Origin: JAPPKS01 sp963667895
GTDB lineage: Bacteria > Poribacteria > WGA-4E > PCPOR2b
Direction: 5' to 3'
Assembly (NCBI GenBank): GCA_965223985.1
Contig: OZ245030.1
Coordinates: 4,340,001-4,404,000, forward strand
DNA: 64,000 nucleotides
The notes under the pieces were generated by a model. The model was not told where the DNA came from, ran no database searches, and saw only the letters and a program-made list of their open reading frames with translations. Below, one piece after another: positions 10,709 to 20,292 of this stretch (positions are counted from its first letter, which is position 1; each line of letters starts with the position of its first letter). Made by a program: the position numbers and the translations under genes.

Positions 10709-11004
10709 TTTTTGTAGGTTGGGTAGAGCGGTGATGATGAAACATGTGGATTATGACGAATCGGTCTGTTGGCCAATTGAATTCGATTTATTGTTGGATG
10801 AAGCGAAACCCAACGCTTTTAAAACCTCCGGAAGACCAAAAAGCATTGGATTTCCTTAGGTGTCTAGGCGATAGAGAGTGTAGTTGGATTTCAGAACGTG
10901 AATCGTCGTTGGTTCTGGAGCCAAGGACTTGAAAACTATCGCCTTCACTATTCGCTCAGTTAATCCCTCCATATTCGCTCCATTCATCGCTCAACCCAAC
11001 CTAC
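10709..11004. repeat. GTAGGTTGGGT-family dispersed element with inverted termini
   Basis: The left end TTTTTGTAGGTTGGGT is identical to the left end at 7624. The right end CTCAACCCAACCTAC is its inverse. The core at 10817-10906 is nearly identical to 8641-8730, while the right third (ATTCGCTCCATTCATCGCTC) matches the right end of 7624-7853, so this copy looks like a mosaic of the other two. Confidence 0.75.
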
Positions 11005-11081
11005 GAGAGCTATTGATTGCGTTCCGATTTATTCAACCGACCCTCGGGAATCGGAATTCAACCGAGTCCTTGTGAATCCCT

Positions 11082-12290
11082 TCATCTCCTATACTGCGGC
11101 GATGGTCCCTCCTCACGGTAAGTCGGAGGCGGCGGGTCCAACCACTGCACGAGGGTATCCTTAATCTTGAAGGCGAAAAAGTGGTTGCCTCTGGGGTTGT
11201 AGTGGCCCATGTAGTAGCGCTGCGCATATTCTTCCGGTGAGCAGTTGAACTGTTTGAACTCTTCAACGTGCGCATGGAGAGAATCGAAAGTGAGAAACCC
11301 CTGTTCGTCCAGATAGTCGACAAAGATTCGGTCGAATCGTGGACGGTTATGACAGGCGTGAATGACGTCATTCGCGGGATAACTCAGAAGAACCATCAAC
11401 TCCTTGCCTTCCGCTTCTGCAAATCCCCGTGCCCTGTCTACGACATACATGCTTGACCGCAGTGCGCACGTTTGAATTAGGTTTCGTGCAGTGCTGGCAG
11501 TGGCTTCCTGTGAACTGAAGTCCGCAGCCATCCCTAAAGCATCCGCCGCTGCCTGCAACACGCTGTAATTAACGTCGGTGGCGCTTAGCTGGGCGAGGCG
11601 AGCTTGAACATCGAAGTCATCTTTGAAGGTTTCGTACAGGTGTGCAGTGTCGCAGAGCTGATATAGGCTATCAGGCGTCGAATAGGGATTTTCATGTTCC
11701 TCAAACACTGCGGTTACCGGGTTCAGACGCACATGCGCCCAAGGGTTGGCATGAAACATAAACCCTGAGGTCTCTGATTGGGCGCTCCATTCAATTTCCC
11801 GATGATAGCCCCGCAGATGAAGCATTCGCCAGGTATAGATGTTTCGGAAATGGTCGTCCGCAAAAATGTTGAGTATAACGTATTTAGCGGCTACTTCAGT
11901 CTTTTCCTCCCGTAGCATGCGTCTGTAAGCTTGATAGACCCCATGTCCGCCGACCCCGAAGTTGCGAATCGGTTCACCAAAGTGGGCGGCGAGGTATTCC
12001 TGCCAAGTTTCGCCGTCATTGACCTGATCGCACTGCGTGAAACTGTTCCCATACGTGTTTACCCGGCAGGGTTTATCTGCGAAGTTCGACATCAGCCGCT
12101 CGCCAAACCGACCGTAACGCGAGATGGTGTAGCTTTCGTCGATGCCGTCCTTGAGCACGGAGTTCTTGCGGACATACCCCAACTCCGAATCGAAAACGGC
12201 GTAGTTATGCGCCTTCGAATCGAGAAGCCTATCAATATCCGCTCGATTCAGCGTTGACGCTTCAAAAAATTCGTGTGTTGTAAAATTCAT
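11082..12290 (-). CDS. SGNH/GDSL-like hydrolase family protein
   Basis: Predicted cytoplasmic esterase/lipase-fold protein, 402 aa. Block I nucleophile Ser lies in TYGNSFTQCDQV, block II Gly in NFGVGGHGVYQAYRRM, a block III-like NIFADDHF follows, and near the C-terminus GHYNPRGNHFFA supplies the expected block V His. There is no signal peptide. The substrate is unknown. AAAGGAG stands about 10 nt before the ATG. The gene begins 30 nt after the stop of the DUF6785-type membrane protein on the same strand, so the two are probably cotranscribed, with the hydrolase acting on or next to the transported compound (inference). Confidence 0.7.
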   Translation of the reverse strand: MNFTTHEFFEASTLNRADIDRLLDSKAHNYAVFDSELGYVRKNSVLKDGIDESYTISRYGRFGERLMSNFADKPCRVNTYGNSFTQCDQVNDGETWQEYLAAHFGEPIRNFGVGGHGVYQAYRRMLREEKTEVAAKYVILNIFADDHFRNIYTWRMLHLRGYHREIEWSAQSETSGFMFHANPWAHVRLNPVTAVFEEHENPYSTPDSLYQLCDTAHLYETFKDDFDVQARLAQLSATDVNYSVLQAAADALGMAADFSSQEATASTARNLIQTCALRSSMYVVDRARGFAEAEGKELMVLLSYPANDVIHACHNRPRFDRIFVDYLDEQGFLTFDSLHAHVEEFKQFNCSPEEYAQRYYMGHYNPRGNHFFAFKIKDTLVQWLDPPPPTYREEGPSPQYRR

Positions 12291-12320
12291 TTCAGATGTT
12301 CTCCTTTCAACCTACAAGAA

Positions 12321-14252
12321 CTACCAACCCCACTCCGTGAAATAAGGGAATATTCGATAGACATGCTGCCCCCGTATTTCGCCGAAGATTGTCCATAAAC
12401 TGCCGATGACATGTTGTCCCAAGATGATGCCGATAAAGAACGGCACCATGCGCCGATAGAGTTGGATGCCGCCGAACTTCAGAATCGCCCACTTAATCAG
12501 CCACGCCACGAAGATTGAGAACCATATCCCGCCCATCATCCACCCGCAAGCCACGGCATAGCCTACAGGATGGAAAGGAAATCCAAGGAATCGTTGGTGC
12601 AGCACTCTAAGGACGACTGTAATCACCGCGCCAATCCCAACGTCGCGGAGCATCGGATAGTTTTGGCTGCGCGGGTGTTTAATCCAAGCATCCAACATGC
12701 GGAATCCGTTGTCGCCGATATTGTGATAGACGTTGTCCGCGCCGAAGCGGTACATGTTGTCTAGCAGCGCCCAAAAGCCGGCGAACGTTCCCACGATTGA
12801 GGCGACAACCATCGCAATTAAGAAGTGACGGCTAGGCGCGTTGAGCAGTTGCGCCATTTTGAATCCTTCAATCTGATGACCGACCGGATGAGAACGATAT
12901 GCACGGCACATCCAGAACAGATGGCTGAACATGGCGATATTCGTGACGCCGATACGGCGCGATCCAAATACGTTCAAGAGCATCTGATCGGGACCCATGA
13001 ACTCGGCATCGTGTGCGGGCGGTCCTATCTCTGCGCGAATGCGGGCAATTGCGATTGCATAGAGAATGTACACAAGCAGAAAAAGAAGGACGACCCAAGC
13101 GGACATGCCGGCGTATCCAAGAAACGCGACCAAGGCAACGACACCGAGGACGATGCCGATTAGCGCCGATCGGTAGCTCATTGGCTCGTTGGCGGCAGTT
13201 TCGGGTGTCTTACCGCGAACAATCTCTGTGAACACCTGCTTCAGGTGCGTTCGAGCCGACCATAACGGTAGAATTGCCAAGATTATCCATGCACCAGCCG
13301 TTTGATAACTTCGGAACGGACCTGGGGTTGCCCAAATTCCCACCGCATTTCGATAGACTAAGTCCCCCTTCCAGACAAGGTGGAAGAACCACGCTGAAAA
13401 CGCTAGATTCAACGGCAAGAAATAAGCCATCCCGACCACAAAGGGATAGACTGCCAACGGCAGCCAGCCGACGGCGTTCCACGGTTTTTCAGTGAAGAAC
13501 CGTCCGAGATTGTAGATTGGCGCGAAATTGGGAGCTGCGGGCAACAACCCATGAAGCCCGTTCATAAGATCAAATGTGCCCGCGAGCCCAAATCCGAGCC
13601 ACAACATGCGATTTGAAAGCAGCCCGGTTCCGCCCTTCGCCATCTCCATCGGTAGTTGGATGACAGGGTAAGCTAATTTTTCATTTTCCGTCCACTGTTT
13701 TCGGATAATGACATTGATACACGCAATGACGAACAAGAGGACAATCAGGAAACCACCCCAAGCTAAAGCCGGGATTAACCAGGGCTTGAAATGTTCTGAA
13801 ATATAGAGCGTCGTTTCCCCTTGATGGTATCCTTGCAGCGCAGTCGCGTCGTAAACAGTTGCCCACTCCGGTACGTGACTGCCAAAAAGCGTCATCCATT
13901 CGTTTTCTGGCGTCACGAACCAGAAGCTCGTGAGGTGTTGAACCATCACCAGCAACAGGTCATGACCAAAAATGCCGGTCGCAATGGCTGTCATCACGTA
14001 GATGATAAGGAGTTCGGTGGGTTGAAGGGCAGCGTTGGGTGCGTATTTGTTGAGGAAGGCGTTGAGCACCAGCAGCAAGAAGAGGGTAAACGTAACGTTG
14101 TAAAACAGGGTGAAGAGTGTCGAAAAAACCGGTTGGTAAATAGTTTCGGCAAGCGTCAGCCAGTATAGATTGATTGGGATGAGGAGCGTGCCGATAATCA
14201 GCGCACGGTAGGATATGGTGGTAGTATTTTCATGTGTTGATCCAGATTTCAA
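12321..14252 (-). CDS. DUF6785/DUF6784-type polytopic membrane protein (OPT-like)
   Basis: A 643-residue protein with about 14 hydrophobic segments. A conserved loop contains VTPENEWMTLFG and a charged segment RKQWTENEKLAYPVIQLP. The C-terminal half has RIRAEIGPPAHDAEFMGPDQ and an HPVGYAVACGWMMGG segment. These features are shared with the paralog at 34413-36320. The family resembles oligopeptide-transporter-like proteins in architecture; no substrate is known. The start is TTG (14250-14252): an ATG 4 nt further up is out of frame and no in-frame ATG occurs before the first membrane segment. The Shine-Dalgarno site is poor. It is followed by the SGNH hydrolase in the same orientation. Confidence 0.75.
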   Translation of the reverse strand: MKSGSTHENTTTISYRALIIGTLLIPINLYWLTLAETIYQPVFSTLFTLFYNVTFTLFLLLVLNAFLNKYAPNAALQPTELLIIYVMTAIATGIFGHDLLLVMVQHLTSFWFVTPENEWMTLFGSHVPEWATVYDATALQGYHQGETTLYISEHFKPWLIPALAWGGFLIVLLFVIACINVIIRKQWTENEKLAYPVIQLPMEMAKGGTGLLSNRMLWLGFGLAGTFDLMNGLHGLLPAAPNFAPIYNLGRFFTEKPWNAVGWLPLAVYPFVVGMAYFLPLNLAFSAWFFHLVWKGDLVYRNAVGIWATPGPFRSYQTAGAWIILAILPLWSARTHLKQVFTEIVRGKTPETAANEPMSYRSALIGIVLGVVALVAFLGYAGMSAWVVLLFLLVYILYAIAIARIRAEIGPPAHDAEFMGPDQMLLNVFGSRRIGVTNIAMFSHLFWMCRAYRSHPVGHQIEGFKMAQLLNAPSRHFLIAMVVASIVGTFAGFWALLDNMYRFGADNVYHNIGDNGFRMLDAWIKHPRSQNYPMLRDVGIGAVITVVLRVLHQRFLGFPFHPVGYAVACGWMMGGIWFSIFVAWLIKWAILKFGGIQLYRRMVPFFIGIILGQHVIGSLWTIFGEIRGQHVYRIFPYFTEWGW

Positions 14253-14290
14253 ACATACACCGCCACAAACGATGACAATTTCTACAGCGC

Positions 14291-14393
14291 GTAGGTTGGG
14301 TTGAACGGATACAACCAGTAACGTCTATCATTAACAATACGATTTCAGAGGTCAATTCCCATTAAAACCCCACAACCACAGTGAAACCCAACG
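14291..14393. repeat. Fragment of the GTAGGTTGGGT repeat family
   Basis: It begins GTAGGTTGGGTTGAAC and ends GTGAAACCCAACG, the internal boundary motif seen in the copies at 8607 and 10709. It lies upstream of the DUF6785-type gene. From here to 14720 I see no gene, only AT-rich sequence. Positions 14586-14620 share an AAGATTCTCTAGA motif and context with 18078. Confidence 0.5.
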
Positions 14394-14724
14394 TTTCATA
14401 ATCAGCACCACTGAAGCCAAATCGTTCGAAACGTCGGCAATTCTAGCACACAAATCCACGCTGAACAAGCGAAAAGAACAAGGCAATTAAATCTAATTTT
14501 TGGGTGTAGGTGAGTCCTCGTGGTTGCCTCACTCTAGACCGGATGTGCAACGAGTTGAAATGCAAAGAGAAGAGAGGAAATTGGTGATGGGATGATCGAA
14601 GATTCTCTAGAATTAGGTGCGATTACCCTAAAGAGTGTCATTTCTAAACTTGATGTGCCCCAAATCTAATGGTGTGCGGTTTTGCGGAATTCTATTGTAT
14701 ACCCCTGGTAAAGTTTCTAAAAAC

Positions 14725-14760
14725 TTGACAAAGCCCCGACTCCTTGTCATAATGGAGTCG
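14725..14760 (+). promoter_or_regulatory. Sigma70-like promoter with palindromic operator
   Basis: TTGACA (14725-14730), a 17-bp spacer and CATAAT (14748-14753). A 7-bp inverted repeat, CGACTCC (14737-14743) and GGAGTCG (14754-14760), brackets the -10 hexamer, a typical operator position. It reads toward the gene at 14988, leaving a leader of about 230 nt. In that leader, 14830-14850 contains GGGTT-GAA-AACCC followed by five T, a possible weak attenuator. Confidence 0.6.
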
Positions 14761-14987
14761 TGTAGTAAAGACTATAGCCATTTATATGTACACACATTCA
14801 GATACCCCTGATAAGCGGGGCTAGGGGGGTTGAAAACCCTTTTTGATCGCCGCAAGATTGAACGGTGATGTGTAATTCTTAGTCGCAATCACTATACCCC
14901 TACTGTTTCGTCCGCTCCAACTGAGCCGAGCAGAGGACGTAACGGGAGGTATCATCAACCATAAGCATCATCAAAGAGGGAGCAAGT

Positions 14988-17858
14988 ATGATGCCTAAGA
15001 TGATAACCAAGACGCTAGTAGCAATCGCGCTGGCGGTGCTAATCGCCGGCACATCGTTCGCGCAGCAGGATTTTTTATCGGGGCAAACACCGCCCAGCGT
15101 GGACTGGCGACAGATCCAATCAGCTCGATTCACTATCATTTTCCCCGAGGAGATCACCAACGACGCCCAGCGGTTAGCCAATACCCTCGAACACACCTAC
15201 GGCCCCGTCTCCAAAACGCTGCAGGGACCGCAAAAGCCACTGGAGGTGGTGCTGACCAACCAAACGACCGTGTCTAACGGTTTTGTCGGCTTGGCGCCGC
15301 GTCGCAGCTTGTGGTCAACCACCCCGGACCAGAACGTTGGCAACTTACCCGGCGAGTGGTTTCAATTGCTGGCGCTGCACGAGATGCGCCACGTGGCGCA
15401 GACCGACCGCATGCGCCGGGGCTTTATCCGCTTGTGGTGGGCGCTGTCGGGCGAACTTGGCGAATCCCTGGTGGGTGGTCTGTTGGAGCCGAAGTGGTCT
15501 TCGGAGGGGGATGCGGTGGGGATCGAGACGGCACTGAGCGAGAGCGGGCGTGGGCGCATGCCCCGGTTCGATCTGGGCATTCGTGCCCCGCTTCTGGCGG
15601 GACGGCGCTATTCCTACCCCAAAGCCTACCACCTATCGTATCGCGACTGGTATCCCGATCACTACACGCTGGGGTATTTTATGACGACCTACGTCAAGCG
15701 CCGCTACGGTCCGGAGATGTGGGACAAGGTGATGGGCAGTTTCGCCAACCGGGCGTTCCATCCTTTCGCTTTCAACAGTGCGCTCAAGAAACACACCGGT
15801 GCCAGCACCTCCCAAACCTACGAGCGGACGATGGACGAGTTGACCGAGCTATGGCAGGCGCAGCAAAAAGACCTGCACACAACGCCGTTGCGGGTGCTCG
15901 CCGGGCAGAGCCAGTCGGGCGTATGGACTAACTACAAATACCCGCATTACCTGGCAGACGGCAGCGTGCTGGCGAGCAAGAGCGGCTTGGCTGACCCGGC
16001 GGCGCTGATACGGCTGTATCCCGACGGCCGCGAGGAGCGAATACGCTTCTACTCACCCCTGGGCGGTATTCGCGCGGCCGGCGGCAAAATTGCTTGGAAC
16101 CGTTTTATCCCGGATGTGCGCTGGGGCCGTCGCGACTATTCTGACGTGGTGGTGCTGGACATTGCCAGCGGCCGGATGCACCAACTCACCCACAAAGCCA
16201 AGTTGTTCGCGCCCGCTCCTTCGCCCGATGGCACACGCCTCGCCGCCATTGAATTCGGACCCGACCGGCGCTGCAATTTGGTGCTGTTGGAAACAGCCAG
16301 TGGCGCGGAGCAGGCGCGTTTCCCAGCCCCCGACGGGGTGTATTGGCGCACGCCGGCGTGGTCGGAGGACGGGCGCCATATCGCTGTCGTGCGGCAGGAC
16401 GCACGCGGCAACGCGCTTGAGCGCATTGATGCTGTCGATGGCGAGGGGCAGATTGTATTGCCGCACACCCACGACGAAATTGGCTGGCCAATTTTCTGGG
16501 GTTCCTACCTGCTTTTCGGCTCGCCCTATTCGGGTATCGACAATATCCACGCTGTCCACCTATCGAGCGGTGCCCACTATCAGGTGACCTCTCGACCACT
16601 GGCGGCCACCCATGTGTCCGTGGACGGCGATTCACTCCTGTTCCAAGAATACACTCTTGACGGCTACCGCATCGCGGTCATGCCCCTAGACCCGGCGACC
16701 TGGACACCGATCGAGCAGGTCGTGGATCGCCGTGTACGCTATTACGAACCGCTGATCGACCAAGAGCAAGGCGGCAGCGTGTTGGCGGACCTCCCGCAGC
16801 AGGTCTACCCGGTACGCCGCTATCGACCACTGGGCCATCTGCTCAAGATCCACAGCTGGGCTCCTCGGACAGACGGGGCAAACCACTCCCTCAAACTCAC
16901 ATCCAGCGATTTGCTCGATCTCAGCAGCCTGAGCAGCGGGGTCGAATACAATAGCAACGAGAACGCCTTCAGCGTCTTGGGGGATTTCAGCTTGTCGGCG
17001 TGGTATCCCATTTTCAGCGTGGGTGGACGCTGGGGCAAGCGGATCGGAGTCTACGAGATCGAAGAGGAAGATGACACTAAATATGACTCTGACATAAAGG
17101 AAGTCACTGACAAGTGGACCGAAAAGAGTTTGCATGCCAGTGTCGAAGTGCCCTTGAATTTATCCCGTGGCCCCTGGAGTTCTTCCGCCAATTTGAGCGT
17201 AACGGCAGAGTTGACCGATATCACCGACGAGGACGACCCAAACCATCCCGATTCAAGCGCCTTGTTCGAGGAAACGCTGAACGGACGTTTTGCGCCGCTG
17301 TCGTACCAGCTCGCCTTATCTCGGTCGCGCCACAAGGCAAAGCGCGATCTGGCTCCCGCCTGGAGCCAGAGCTTGCAACTGACCTACCGCCACACGCCTT
17401 TTCCGGGCGACCACGACGTCACCTTGCTGTCAGGGCGGCTGAGGTTGACCTTTCCCGGTCTCTGGGCTCATCACAGCCTGCGGCTGAAGGGTACTTACGA
17501 GTGGCAAGATGATGCCAATCTCTACCGTTTTGCAAGCGAACAGGTCTTTGTCCGCGGCTACGACTACCACTTCCATCGCCACTTTTATCAGGGGTCGGCC
17601 AACTATGCATTGCCGCTGTTCTACCCGGACTGGAACTTGGGGGCGTTGGCGTACCTCCAGCGTGTCAAGTCCAATTTTTTTTACGACTTCGGCTTGGGAA
17701 AGGACGGCTCTCAGCGCGCCACCTACCAAACTGCGGGTGCCGAGCTTACCTTCGATTTCCACCTGTTATTCCCACTGGATATGGGCGCGAGGTACAGTTA
17801 CCGTTTTGACGAGCGAAATTCACGCTTTGAAGCGGTCATCAATATCCCAGAGTTTTGA
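14988..17858 (+). CDS. Exported HExxH peptidase-like / TolB-type propeller / outer-membrane beta-barrel fusion protein
   Basis: A 956-residue protein. The signal peptide MMPKMITKTLVAIALAV...TSFAQ is cleaved near residue 26. Residues ~40-290 form a gluzincin-like domain: LLALHEMRHVAQ gives the zinc motif HEMRH (131-135), and WSSEGDAVG supplies the likely third ligand E173. Residues ~310-600 hold WD40/PD40-like repeats (SPDGTRLAAIEFGPD, SEDGRHIAVV). The C-terminal ~350 residues have alternating amphipathic strands and end in INIPEF, with a terminal Phe as in BAM-inserted barrels. Zinc peptidase plus propeller plus barrel proteins of about 1000 aa are known in Bacteroidetes-type genomes; their substrates are unclear. 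The gene is much GC-richer than its neighbours (41 of 60 G/C in 15361-15420), which suggests transfer. AGGGAG lies just upstream of the start. Confidence 0.7.
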   Translation: MMPKMITKTLVAIALAVLIAGTSFAQQDFLSGQTPPSVDWRQIQSARFTIIFPEEITNDAQRLANTLEHTYGPVSKTLQGPQKPLEVVLTNQTTVSNGFVGLAPRRSLWSTTPDQNVGNLPGEWFQLLALHEMRHVAQTDRMRRGFIRLWWALSGELGESLVGGLLEPKWSSEGDAVGIETALSESGRGRMPRFDLGIRAPLLAGRRYSYPKAYHLSYRDWYPDHYTLGYFMTTYVKRRYGPEMWDKVMGSFANRAFHPFAFNSALKKHTGASTSQTYERTMDELTELWQAQQKDLHTTPLRVLAGQSQSGVWTNYKYPHYLADGSVLASKSGLADPAALIRLYPDGREERIRFYSPLGGIRAAGGKIAWNRFIPDVRWGRRDYSDVVVLDIASGRMHQLTHKAKLFAPAPSPDGTRLAAIEFGPDRRCNLVLLETASGAEQARFPAPDGVYWRTPAWSEDGRHIAVVRQDARGNALERIDAVDGEGQIVLPHTHDEIGWPIFWGSYLLFGSPYSGIDNIHAVHLSSGAHYQVTSRPLAATHVSVDGDSLLFQEYTLDGYRIAVMPLDPATWTPIEQVVDRRVRYYEPLIDQEQGGSVLADLPQQVYPVRRYRPLGHLLKIHSWAPRTDGANHSLKLTSSDLLDLSSLSSGVEYNSNENAFSVLGDFSLSAWYPIFSVGGRWGKRIGVYEIEEEDDTKYDSDIKEVTDKWTEKSLHASVEVPLNLSRGPWSSSANLSVTAELTDITDEDDPNHPDSSALFEETLNGRFAPLSYQLALSRSRHKAKRDLAPAWSQSLQLTYRHTPFPGDHDVTLLSGRLRLTFPGLWAHHSLRLKGTYEWQDDANLYRFASEQVFVRGYDYHFHRHFYQGSANYALPLFYPDWNLGALAYLQRVKSNFFYDFGLGKDGSQRATYQTAGAELTFDFHLLFPLDMGARYSYRFDERNSRFEAVINIPEF

Positions 17859-18292
17859 GCCGACACCGAGACCCGCCTGCCCGCCATCATGACAAAGTTC
17901 GACGATTCGGTTTGGCACTGAAGGCTTTTTTGAGAATTGGGCATTATTGTTTAGGACTTATGCAAACAATAGGTCCCGACCGGGAGATCGCTCCTACAAG
18001 GACCTACACCGTTGAAGATAAAAGGGGAAATCGGGGATTTGATGAGAGATCTTTATCGCGCTTACTATTCGTTCGCTTAATCGAAGATTCTCTAGATTCA
18101 GATGCGATTGCTCTGGGGAAAAACAATGTTCTATTGACTGTCCAGGCAGACTATGATAGCCTGCGTTGTCAGCACTAAATATAATCATTTTTGGATGTAG
18201 GTTGGTACGTTTTCATCTTCCTTTTCCCAAATGTTAAAATACATTCGTTAAATCCAAATTTTCAAAGGAGTAAAGTTATAAAAGGACGAGCT
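17859..18292. other. Non-coding interval
   Basis: No credible gene. Positions 18078-18110 repeat a motif (GAAGATTCTCTAGA...TGCGATT) also seen near 14593-14620, and 18197 has a partial TGTAGGTTGG. The 324-nt open frame at 17855-18178 has no ribosome-binding site and no recognisable content. Confidence 0.4.
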
Positions 18293-19039
18293 ATGAAGAA
18301 GACGATTGCTGTGTTAATTTTCGCATTGATGTTTGCAGATGGGCCGGGGCTACAGGAAATTCAATCCGACCTGGTGGGGAGCGGAGAATCAACCTCTGTA
18401 GGTGGAACACTCATCTTTGGGCGTGGGGGCGATTCCCTTACGCTTGACCCGGCACAGGTGGCTGATGGGGAATCGGCAAAAGTGTGTGAGATGCTCTACG
18501 ACACGCTAATCCAATACAGAGATGACACCACCGAAATCGCGCCTGCGTTAGCCGAAGCGTGGGACAGCTCCGCCGACGGACTGACGTGGACATTTTACCT
18601 GCGTCGCGGTGTCCAATTCCACGACGGCACACCTTTGGATGCGGACGCAGTTGTCTTCTCGCTCACGCGTCCGAATGCGGTGTTCCGTGATTTCCATGCT
18701 GAATTCATCAACCAAATTGCCGCGCTAGATCCGTTTACTCTGCAGATTCAGCTCAAAACGTCCTACGCGCCCTTCATAAGTACGTTAGCGGGTACATCGT
18801 TTTCTATCGTGAGTCCGGCAGCCGTGCAACACTTTGGCGACCGTTTTGGGGACGTTAACGCGGTCGGCACGGGTCCATTCAAGTTTGTCCAGTGGGATGA
18901 GGGCGACAGAATCGTGCTTGAAGCACATGAGACGCATTGGGCGGGACGACCGTCGCTAGATAGATTTATCTTCCGCTCCATACCGGATAACTCGGATCGC
19001 CTCATGGAGCTACTAGCGAGCATGATATGGCGATGTTAG
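18293..19039 (+). pseudogene. 5' fragment of an oligopeptide/nickel ABC transporter substrate-binding protein (SBP_bac_5), broken
   Basis: The start ATG at 18293 follows AAAGGACGAG and encodes a signal peptide (MKKTIAVLIFALMF). Family motifs are clear: TLIFGRGGDSLTLDPAQVAD, LAEAWDSSADGLTWTFYLRR, GVQFHDGTPLDADAVVFSL, and VGTGPFKFVQWDEGDRIVLE. At about 19019 the sequence jumps from LMELLA straight into EHDMAMLGW, which belongs about 150 residues later in the family. The reading frame changes there, so this part ends at TAG 19037-19039. The missing segment holds part of the ligand-binding lobe, so the product should not work as a binding protein. Assembly collapse is an alternative. Confidence 0.8.
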
Positions 19040-20268
19040 GGTGGATCGTTAGCGAGGGCGATCCGGACAGCTTTTTCTACTACCTGCTGAGCAAGACTTA
19101 CGCTGAGAAGCCCGCATTTAATATCGCCTTCTATCGCAGCGATGAGATGCAAGATATTCTAGATCGAGCCAGAACAAGCACTGATCGCGCGGAACGAACC
19201 GAACTTTACCAGCAAGCGCAAGCGATATTCCACAGAGACGCGCCATGGGTGCCATTGGCACATGCACAACGGCTACTGGTTATCGACTGGAGGGTAAAGA
19301 ATCTTAGGCTCGCGCCAACAGGATGGAAATACCTTCGTAATTTATCGCTAGCAGAAGAAGATGCGTCCTCCGTTTACGTAGCGTCCCTATCTCAGGGACT
19401 CAACATGATTTCCGTTCCTCTGAAACCAGACACACCGATGAACGCACGGTCATTGGCGGATATGGTCGGTGCAACGGCAGTCATTACCCTTGACGCCGCC
19501 AATCAACGATTTGTCGGCTGGACGCCAGACGCACCTGACGACGGATTCCCGATTGAAGGTGCAAGTGGCTACATCGTCAACCTACCACAAGCCCGAGAAG
19601 TCACCTTTGTCGGAACAGCGTGGACAAACCAACCGCAAGCCGCCGCAGCACCGAGCGTAACACTCAACACCGACACTTGGGCGTTCGTTGTCAGCGGGCA
19701 CTTAGAAAGCTATCGAAACCTTGACGGCTATTTCGTCACAGTGCGAAACCGGTCGACGGGTGACATCATGACAGGTCGTGTACGAGACGGCTACTTCGCC
19801 GCAGCCACCGCTAATCTCGCTCGCCAGAGCGTGGTACACGTTGGCGATGCTCTAGAAGCCACCGTCACTGATACAACCGGGGAAATGGCTTCGGAGACCT
19901 TCACTTTCACAGTAACACCCGATGCTATCCTAAACGCGGTACTGCCGGTAGCGCTTGATAGCGTTGGGATACCGAAGGAGAGCGTTCTGTTACAGAACTA
20001 TCCGAACCCGTTCAACCCTGAGACGTGGATTCCGTATCATCTGTCTGAGGCGGGAGATGTGACGGTATTGATATACGATGCGACTGGGAGTCGGATACGG
20101 ACGTTGTCGTTAGGACTCCAGCCAGAGGGTTACTATCAAAGCCATTCGCGTGCTGCTTATTGGGACGGTCGCAACGACTTGGGCGAGCGGGTACCGAGTG
20201 GGATTTACTGGTATCACCTTTCCGCCGGCGATTATTCCGCAGCTCGGAAGATGGTGATTGTCAAGTAG
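19027..20268 (+). pseudogene. 3' part of the broken binding protein fused to an Ig-like segment and sorting tail
   Basis: It starts in the second frame at the deletion junction (EHDMAMLGWIVSEGDPDSFF) and gives the C-terminal lobe of SBP_bac_5: RAERTELYQQAQAIFHRDAP then WVPLAHAQRLLVIDWRVKNL. From about 19380 a different module follows, with QGLNMISVPLKPDTPM and a beta-rich segment TWAFVVSGHLESYRNLDGYF. The last ~93 residues, from about 19990, are a sorting tail with NYPNPFNPETWIPYHLSEAG and a terminal RKMVIVK. A periplasmic binding protein carrying an outer-membrane export/anchoring tail is unusual. ATG 19027 is only the first available codon in this frame. This half could be translated on its own as a truncated protein. 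Confidence 0.7.
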
Positions 20269-20292
20269 CACATCACGGTATGAAGTGGTAAG

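Noticed and set aside
15283..17892. Several long alternative-frame open frames inside the GC-rich gene
   Set aside because: High GC lowers stop frequency in all frames; domain content and start signals support only the 14988-17858 frame.
17855..18178. 107-codon plus-strand frame
   Set aside because: No ribosome-binding site, no recognisable protein features, and partly made of dispersed repeat.
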